Of a stretch of 20,812 bases of DNA, positions 16,499-20,812 are shown piece after piece. The first letter of the stretch is position 1. Every line of letters begins with the position of its first letter. The notes beneath the pieces were generated by a model. That model saw nothing but the letters and a program-made list of their open reading frames with translations, was not told where the DNA came from and searched no databases. This DNA is from DAIRFP01 sp036794995 (lineage in GTDB: Bacteria; Desulfobacterota; Binatia; UBA9968). A program made the position numbers and the translations under genes. The stretch is taken from NCBI GenBank assembly GCA_036794995.1, contig DAIRFP010000083.1:1-20812 (forward strand). Reading direction: 5' to 3'.

Positions 16499-16579
16499 AT
16501 TGCAAATCTCAAATGTCAGATCTCAAAGTTCGACGATGTTCTGAGATTTTAAATTTGAGATTCTGAGCAAAGCGAAGAC
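16499..16579. repeat. Inverted repeat with conserved tail, copy 2
   Basis: Left arm 16505-16525 and right arm 16542-16562 are complementary at about 18 of 21 positions with a 16-base spacer. It begins with GATTGCAAATCTCAAAT (16499-16515), nearly identical to 10908-10924. It ends with a tail at 16556-16579 (GAGCAAAGCGAAGAC) matching 10956-10979 at 22 of 24 positions. The middle has diverged, but the arms can still pair. It fills most of the mnmA/mtaB gap and ends 15 bases before the mtaB ATG. Confidence 0.85.
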
Positions 16580-16594
16580 TTACGCAGCAAAGAC

Positions 16595-17947
16595 ATGAAG
16601 ATTGCCATCACGACCCTCGGTTGCAAAGTCAACCAATACGATTCTGCGGTGATTCAGAACCGCCTGGAACGGCAGCATTCGTTTGTCTCCTTCGAGGAGC
16701 CGGCGGATTGTTACATCATCAACGCCTGCACGGTAACGGATCGCGCGGATTGGGAGGCGCGACAACTGGTGCGGCGCGCGAAGCGGTTGAGCCCGGGCGC
16801 AAAAATACTGGTTACCGGCTGCTACGCGCAGGTCAACCCGGCGGATGTGGCCCGCGTGCCGGGGGTTGACTACGTCGTCGGGCTCAACCGGTTGGATGAT
16901 CTACTCCAGTTCGTCGACCTTCCCGTTGGCGGCGGCGAAGTGAGGGTGGCGGTCAGCGACGTGAAGCGAGAGCGTGGAGTTGCGGTGCTGGGAACAAGGG
17001 CGCTGCCGGGTCATACGCGGGCGTTTCTGAAGATTCAGGAAGGCTGCAACTATTCCTGCACCTACTGCATTATTCCCACGGCCCGTGGCTTGAGCCGCAG
17101 CGTGGCGCCGCGGGAGGTCCTCGAGCAGGTCCGTGGGCTTGCCGATGCCGGCTACCGAGAAATCGTTCTCACGGGAATTCATCTCGGAGGTTATGGGCAG
17201 GATCTCATGCCCAAAGTCGATCTCACCGCCCTATTGGAAATGATTGCTCGGAGCCGATCGATCCCGCGTCTCCGCCTGAGCTCGCTTGATCCCCGTGAAG
17301 TGCCGGATCGACTGCTCGACTTGATCGCGAGTTCCGATGTTGTCTGTCCGCACCTGCATATCTGCGCGCAAGCCGGTGATGACGAAATCCTGAAGCAGAT
17401 GAGGCGAAATTATGACAGAGCCTATTATCGCGAGCTGTTGATGAGAGTTCGCGAACGTTTGCCGGATGCCGCCCTGGGCAGCGACATCATTGTCGGCTTC
17501 CCGGGGGAGACCGACGAAGCATTCGACTGTTCTCTGGAGTTCTTCGCCGGCTTGCCGCTAACCTATTTTCATGTCTTTCCCTATTCTTCGCGGCGCGGAA
17601 CGATGGCCGTCTCTTTGCCGGATCACGTCGGTGGCCAAGTGAAGAAAACGCGGGCCCGCAAGATGCGTGAGCTGGGGGCGATGAAGAAAAAAGATTTTTG
17701 TCTTCGCTTTCGCGGCCGGAGGGCATCCATCCTGGTTGAGGAAAAAATCGATCGGGCGACTGGCCTCCGTGGGGGATTCAGCCGCAACTATCTTCCCGTC
17801 TTGGTATCTGGCGCTGGGAATCTTGTTAATCGTGAAATCGAGGTTGAAATCGAGAGCTTCGAAGACGGACGGCTGAAGGGGACCCAGTTGGCGATGGCTT
17901 CGGCCCCGGTGGAGCGCCATGACGCGTTCGTTTCCAACCCAAGCTAG
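16595..17947 (+). CDS. mtaB: tRNA (t6A37) methylthiotransferase MtaB
   Basis: A radical-SAM enzyme that adds a methylthio group to t6A37, giving ms2t6A37. The 450 residues have the N-terminal UPF0004 cluster cysteines C10 (LGCKVNQ), C45 (NACTVT) and C76 (TGCY). The radical-SAM triad is C151, C155 and C158 (CNYSCTYC), with RGLSRSV after it, then LRLSSLDPREV, HLHICAQAGDDEILKQMRRNY and DIIVGFPGETDEAF. A TRAM-like C-terminal domain completes it. The LGCKVNQYDS start and LTGIHLGGYG favour MtaB over MiaB or RimO. ATG 16595 follows the repeat element. The 3' end overlaps rnc by 29 bases. It acts on the product of the TsaE pathway, also encoded in this window. Confidence 0.94.
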   Translation: MKIAITTLGCKVNQYDSAVIQNRLERQHSFVSFEEPADCYIINACTVTDRADWEARQLVRRAKRLSPGAKILVTGCYAQVNPADVARVPGVDYVVGLNRLDDLLQFVDLPVGGGEVRVAVSDVKRERGVAVLGTRALPGHTRAFLKIQEGCNYSCTYCIIPTARGLSRSVAPREVLEQVRGLADAGYREIVLTGIHLGGYGQDLMPKVDLTALLEMIARSRSIPRLRLSSLDPREVPDRLLDLIASSDVVCPHLHICAQAGDDEILKQMRRNYDRAYYRELLMRVRERLPDAALGSDIIVGFPGETDEAFDCSLEFFAGLPLTYFHVFPYSSRRGTMAVSLPDHVGGQVKKTRARKMRELGAMKKKDFCLRFRGRRASILVEEKIDRATGLRGGFSRNYLPVLVSGAGNLVNREIEVEIESFEDGRLKGTQLAMASAPVERHDAFVSNPS

Positions 17948-18656
17948 ATTGAAGAAAGAGCCACAGCTCTCGCTGCTTGAGAAAGCGTTGGGATACTCCT
18001 TCGCAGATGCTACTCTGCTGGTACGCGCTCTTACCCACGTTTCCTACAATCGCGAAAAAAGCGCCGGTCACAATGAGGTGCTGGAGTTCCTCGGCGACGC
18101 GGTTTTGGATCTTGCTATCAGTGATCTTTTAATGCGCAGTTTTCCGGAGAAAAGCGAAGGCGATCTATCCAGAATGCGCGCTGCGCTGGTGAATTCCACG
18201 GCGCTTGCAGAGAAAGCGGCCCTCCTAAACCTCGGCCCGTCGCTGCGCCTGGGTAAGGGTGAGGAGCGCAGCGATGGACGAGCCAAACCGTCCATCCTGG
18301 CCGGCGCCTTCGAAGCGCTGCTGGGCGCCGTTTATCGAGACGGCGGCTACGAAGCTGCGAAATGTCTGGTCGAAAAGTACTTTGCTGCCGATGTCAACGA
18401 GAAAACGTTGGGCCAACAGGACTACAAAACCCGGCTGCAAGAGATCAGCCAGATGCTATTTCACGCGCCCCCGGGCTACCGGCTGATCTCGCACAGCGGT
18501 CCGGATCACGACAAGTGCTTTGTCACTGAAATAGCGGTGGGGGGAAAGGTGCTTGGCAAGGGCGAAGGAAAAACCAAGAAACAGTCCGAGCAGGAAGCCG
18601 CGAAGCAAGCGTTAGGCGAGCTACAACAGGCCGGTTTGCCGGACGGCAAAAGCTAG
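17919..18656 (+). CDS. rnc: Ribonuclease III
   Basis: Cleaves double-stranded RNA during rRNA and mRNA processing. The 245 residues have the signature HNEVLEFLGDAVLD (51-64), with E53, E56 and D60 in the usual acidic positions, followed by EGDLSRMRAALVN. A second catalytic segment, SILAGAFEALLGAVY, follows. The conserved Glu is E132, but the position usually occupied by a metal-binding Asp is G129. The C-terminal dsRNA-binding domain (about 168-236) contains DYKTRLQEISQ and GKGEGKTKKQSEQEAAKQAL. ATG 17919 lies inside the end of mtaB. This overlap gives a normal-length N-terminus, so translational coupling is likely. It is the last gene of the housekeeping run before a 134-base gap. Confidence 0.95.
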   Translation: MTRSFPTQARLKKEPQLSLLEKALGYSFADATLLVRALTHVSYNREKSAGHNEVLEFLGDAVLDLAISDLLMRSFPEKSEGDLSRMRAALVNSTALAEKAALLNLGPSLRLGKGEERSDGRAKPSILAGAFEALLGAVYRDGGYEAAKCLVEKYFAADVNEKTLGQQDYKTRLQEISQMLFHAPPGYRLISHSGPDHDKCFVTEIAVGGKVLGKGEGKTKKQSEQEAAKQALGELQQAGLPDGKS

Positions 18657-18695
18657 CTCGGATTTTTCATGACCAAGCATCGACTTCGATTGGCC

Positions 18696-18713
18696 TCGCC
18701 GTTTCAACGGCGA
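18696..18713. promoter_or_regulatory. 18-bp palindrome between rnc and the flavoprotein gene
   Basis: TCGCCGTTTCAACGGCGA is a perfect 8-bp inverted repeat around a 2-base centre, about 80 bases upstream of ATG 18791. It is not followed by a T-run, so it is unlikely to be a terminator. An operator, or a chance or RNA hairpin in the leader of the redox operon, is possible. Function unknown. Confidence 0.35.
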
Positions 18714-18790
18714 AAGCGGAACTATCCAAAGAAATTAAAGAGACCGGTATTTGAATTCTTCCATCTGCGATTTCGAGGCAGCAGCGAAGC

Positions 18791-20497
18791 ATGCGCCATC
18801 TTACCAGTGACGTGCTGATCGTGGGGGCCGGCGGCGCCGGCATGTACGCCGCCATCGCTGCGGCGCGAAACGGCGCGTCGGTGGTTCTTTTGGATAAGAG
18901 TCTAATAGGCCGCGGCGGCGCTACGGTGATGGCTCAAATGACGGTTGCCGCAGCCATCGGCCAGCAGGAGCCGGACCACTGGACGATTCATCTCGAGGAT
19001 ACCATCCGGGCGGGGCGCGGTCTCTGCAACGAGGAACTATCGGCTTTGTTGTGCGAAGAAGGACCGGCACGGATTCTCGAGATGGAGCAGTGGGGCACCC
19101 GCTGGGCGCGGGAGAACGGCCACGTTAAGCAAGAGATGGCGCCCGGCCACAGCCGTCGGCGCTGCTGCTACGTCGATTTTCTCAACACCGGTCCCGCCGT
19201 AGCGGCCACCTTGCGCCGCAAGGTAGGCGAGATCAGTGAAGTCCGTCGCATCAGCAACGTGGCGGTCGTCGAGATTCTCACCAGGGATGGACGCGCCATC
19301 GGCGCTGTCGGACTCAACTTGAGTGATGGCGAGCTGGTTACGTTTGCAGCTCGTGCCGTCATTCTGGCAGCCGGCGGCTTGACCAAGCTTTACGCCCGCA
19401 ATAGCGCCTCCGCGAATATGGGTGGGGAGGCCTATGCCTTGGCATTGTGGGCCGGCGCTGAATTGGTGGATATGGAATTCGTCCAATTTTTTCCCATCGG
19501 CCATCTGGCGCCACGATTGGTCGGTATGGACCCGATCCTGTGGGACCCCTTCCGCTACAAGCTCGGCGGAAAATTGCTCAACGGCAACTTCGAAGAATTC
19601 GTCGACCGTTACGGCGGCACGGACTTCGGTCAGTACACGGCCACGCGGGATCTGGCATCCTATTCGATTCTAAAAGAGGCGGAAGCGGGCCGCGGATCGC
19701 CCCATGGCGGTGCCTATCTCGACTTTCGCCATATCTCCGAGATCCAGCTACGGGGTGCCTTCGGGCCGGTGATTGATCGCTTGCTGCTGAACGGCATCGA
19801 TCTCACAAAAACGGCCGTGGAGGTGGGGCCCATGGCGCACTACCATATGGGCGGTGTTCGAGTAGATTCCAACATGGAAACGCGCATCAAGGGGCTTTAC
19901 GCCGCGGGTGAAGCTGCGGGCGGAGCCAACGGCGCCAATCGTTTATCCGGCAATGCGATTACGGAAGCCTTTGTGTTCGGAGAGCGTGCCGGCTCATCCG
20001 CAGCCGAAGCGGCAAAACAGATACAGGTAGATTGGGAGCCCGAGTTGGCGACGGCTGCGATCGAGCGGATAAAAGCATTGAGGAGGTGGCAGTCAAAGAA
20101 CGGTGTTACGGCAGTCTCACTGCAGGCGGAGTTGCAGGAAATGATGTGGGAGAAGGCGGGACCGTTTCGCACTGGGGACAAGCTTGCCGCTGCACTGGCG
20201 CGTATTCAACAGATGCTAAGGGATGACCTGCCGAGTGTCTCTATCACAGAGGAGACTTTGTATAACGTCGACTTGCAAGACTGGTTCGAATTGCGGGCCA
20301 TGTTGACGACCGCGGAAGCGGTTGTCAGATCGGCGCTGGCGCGGAGCGAAAGCCGCGGCGCGCACCAGCGGGAAGACTTTCCGGAGGCCGACGAGTCGCT
20401 GCTCAAGAATCAAGTGATGGAAATGAAAAACGGCGAGCTCGTGTTTCAGTGGATATCGCCGGTGCGGCTGAATCGCGTTGAGGGTAGCCATGGCTGA
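18791..20497 (+). CDS. SdhA/FrdA-like FAD-dependent oxidoreductase with an altered active site
   Basis: A 568-residue flavoprotein of the succinate dehydrogenase/fumarate reductase/L-aspartate oxidase family. The FAD-binding fold starts with DVLIVGAGGAGMYAA (GxGxxG at 12-17) and includes ARAVILAAGGLTKLY and GLYAAGEAAGGANGANRLSGNAI. Catalytic-type residues R286 (ATRDLASYS), H350 (PMAHYHMGGV) and R384 (GANRL) are kept. The family His that carries covalent FAD aligns with A44 (GATVMAQ), so FAD is probably non-covalent. The canonical QFHPTG reads QFFPIG (F234, I236), and the following Thr-Glu loop is WDPF. The C-terminal helical domain is present. Its 3' end overlaps an iron-sulfur subunit, so it likely works as a two-subunit quinone- or carrier-linked complex. 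The substrate cannot be fixed from sequence; plain succinate/fumarate is doubtful. Confidence 0.85.
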   Translation: MRHLTSDVLIVGAGGAGMYAAIAAARNGASVVLLDKSLIGRGGATVMAQMTVAAAIGQQEPDHWTIHLEDTIRAGRGLCNEELSALLCEEGPARILEMEQWGTRWARENGHVKQEMAPGHSRRRCCYVDFLNTGPAVAATLRRKVGEISEVRRISNVAVVEILTRDGRAIGAVGLNLSDGELVTFAARAVILAAGGLTKLYARNSASANMGGEAYALALWAGAELVDMEFVQFFPIGHLAPRLVGMDPILWDPFRYKLGGKLLNGNFEEFVDRYGGTDFGQYTATRDLASYSILKEAEAGRGSPHGGAYLDFRHISEIQLRGAFGPVIDRLLLNGIDLTKTAVEVGPMAHYHMGGVRVDSNMETRIKGLYAAGEAAGGANGANRLSGNAITEAFVFGERAGSSAAEAAKQIQVDWEPELATAAIERIKALRRWQSKNGVTAVSLQAELQEMMWEKAGPFRTGDKLAAALARIQQMLRDDLPSVSITEETLYNVDLQDWFELRAMLTTAEAVVRSALARSESRGAHQREDFPEADESLLKNQVMEMKNGELVFQWISPVRLNRVEGSHG

Positions 20498-20812
20498 GCG
20501 AGCCACTAAGAAGGCGGTTCTCCACGTGCGGCGCGGCGCTTTGAACGAGGCGAGCCGTTATGACGACTTCGAGGTCCCCTTCGAGGAAGGCATGTCGGTG
20601 CTCGACGCGCTGCGCTGGATACGCGTGAATCTCGATAGCACGCTAGCGATCCGCTATAGCTGCATCAATGCCAACGCCTGCAAAACCTGCATGGCTCTGG
20701 TGAACGGCGAGGTGGAATACACTTGCATCGCGAAGCTGGCCCCCGAAAGCATCACCGTCGAGCCGCTTCCCAAGCGGCCCCTAATTCGCGACTTGGTGAC
20801 CGACACAGTGCC
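20490..20812 (+). CDS. SdhB/FrdB-like iron-sulfur subunit (N-terminal part, runs off the window)
   Basis: ATG 20490 lies inside the end of the flavoprotein gene, with GAGGGTAG just upstream (20480-20487). The 107 visible residues are the N-terminal ferredoxin-like domain of SdhB/FrdB: VLHVRRG, EGMSVLDALRWIRVNLD, IRYSCINANACKTCMALVNG, a strand ending at C79, then ITVEPLPKRPLIRDLV. The [2Fe-2S] cysteines are C58, C64, C67 and C79, spaced C-x5-C-x2-C-x11-C. The first interval is one residue longer than the usual C-x4-C. The [4Fe-4S]/[3Fe-4S] domain lies beyond the window. It should pass electrons between the flavoprotein and a membrane anchor or soluble partner not visible here. Confidence 0.85.
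   Translation, partial: MAERATKKAVLHVRRGALNEASRYDDFEVPFEEGMSVLDALRWIRVNLDSTLAIRYSCINANACKTCMALVNGEVEYTCIAKLAPESITVEPLPKRPLIRDLVTDTV

Noticed and set aside
18669..18818. 49-codon plus-strand frame, very basic (MTKHRLRLASPFQRRKR...)
   Set aside because: It has no ribosome site, runs into the flavoprotein gene in another frame, and covers the palindrome. The basic character may be chance.

Overview
The window reads as a stretch of chromosome from a Gram-negative-type bacterium of the old 'deltaproteobacterial' grade (Desulfobacterota, Binatota, NC10 or Rokubacteria-like). The gene string ftsH-folP-cdaA-cdaR-glmM-pdxJ-nnrD-tsaE-lysC-cimA resembles what I recall from Geobacter-type genomes. The pairing of a c-di-AMP cyclase with a CimA-type isoleucine route also fits. 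The lineage is an inference from gene order and protein character; no marker RNA gene is present. All intact genes lie on the + strand, and several overlap (folP/cdaA, cdaA/cdaR, lysC/cimA, mtaB/rnc, flavoprotein/FeS subunit).

Bases 1-843 hold no intact gene. There are two decayed genes: a frameshifted small protein with a RelE/ParE-like look (2-234), and an ECF-type sigma factor remnant (374-739) with an ochre stop at codon 4 and no region 4. I see nothing convincing in 235-373 or 740-843.

Bases 844-18656 form a housekeeping block: tilS, ftsH, folP, cdaA, cdaR, glmM, pdxJ, bifunctional nnrD, tsaE, lysC, cimA, cysE, mnmA, mtaB, rnc. Several themes interlock. TilS, TsaE, MnmA and MtaB modify tRNA anticodon loops, and TsaE and MtaB act successively on A37. 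CdaA, CdaR and GlmM link c-di-AMP to cell-wall precursor supply. LysC, CimA and CysE feed Lys/Thr/Met, Ile and Cys synthesis. FolP and PdxJ make cofactors, and NnrD repairs hydrated NAD(P)H.

Five gaps in this block (pdxJ/nnrD, nnrD/tsaE, cimA/cysE, cysE/mnmA, mnmA/mtaB) contain short-word tandem arrays with 7-, 8- or 9-bp periods. Four of them are arranged as inverted repeats, and two are clearly copies of one element. The pdxJ/nnrD gap is where acpS often sits in related operons.

From 18791 the content changes to a redox pair: an SdhA/FrdA-like flavoprotein and the start of an SdhB/FrdB-like iron-sulfur subunit that runs off the window. Both depart from the canonical family at key residues: no flavin-linking His, a QFFPIG motif instead of QFHPTG, and a C-x5-C-x2-C cluster motif. 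With the intergenic repeat family, this is the most interesting content here.
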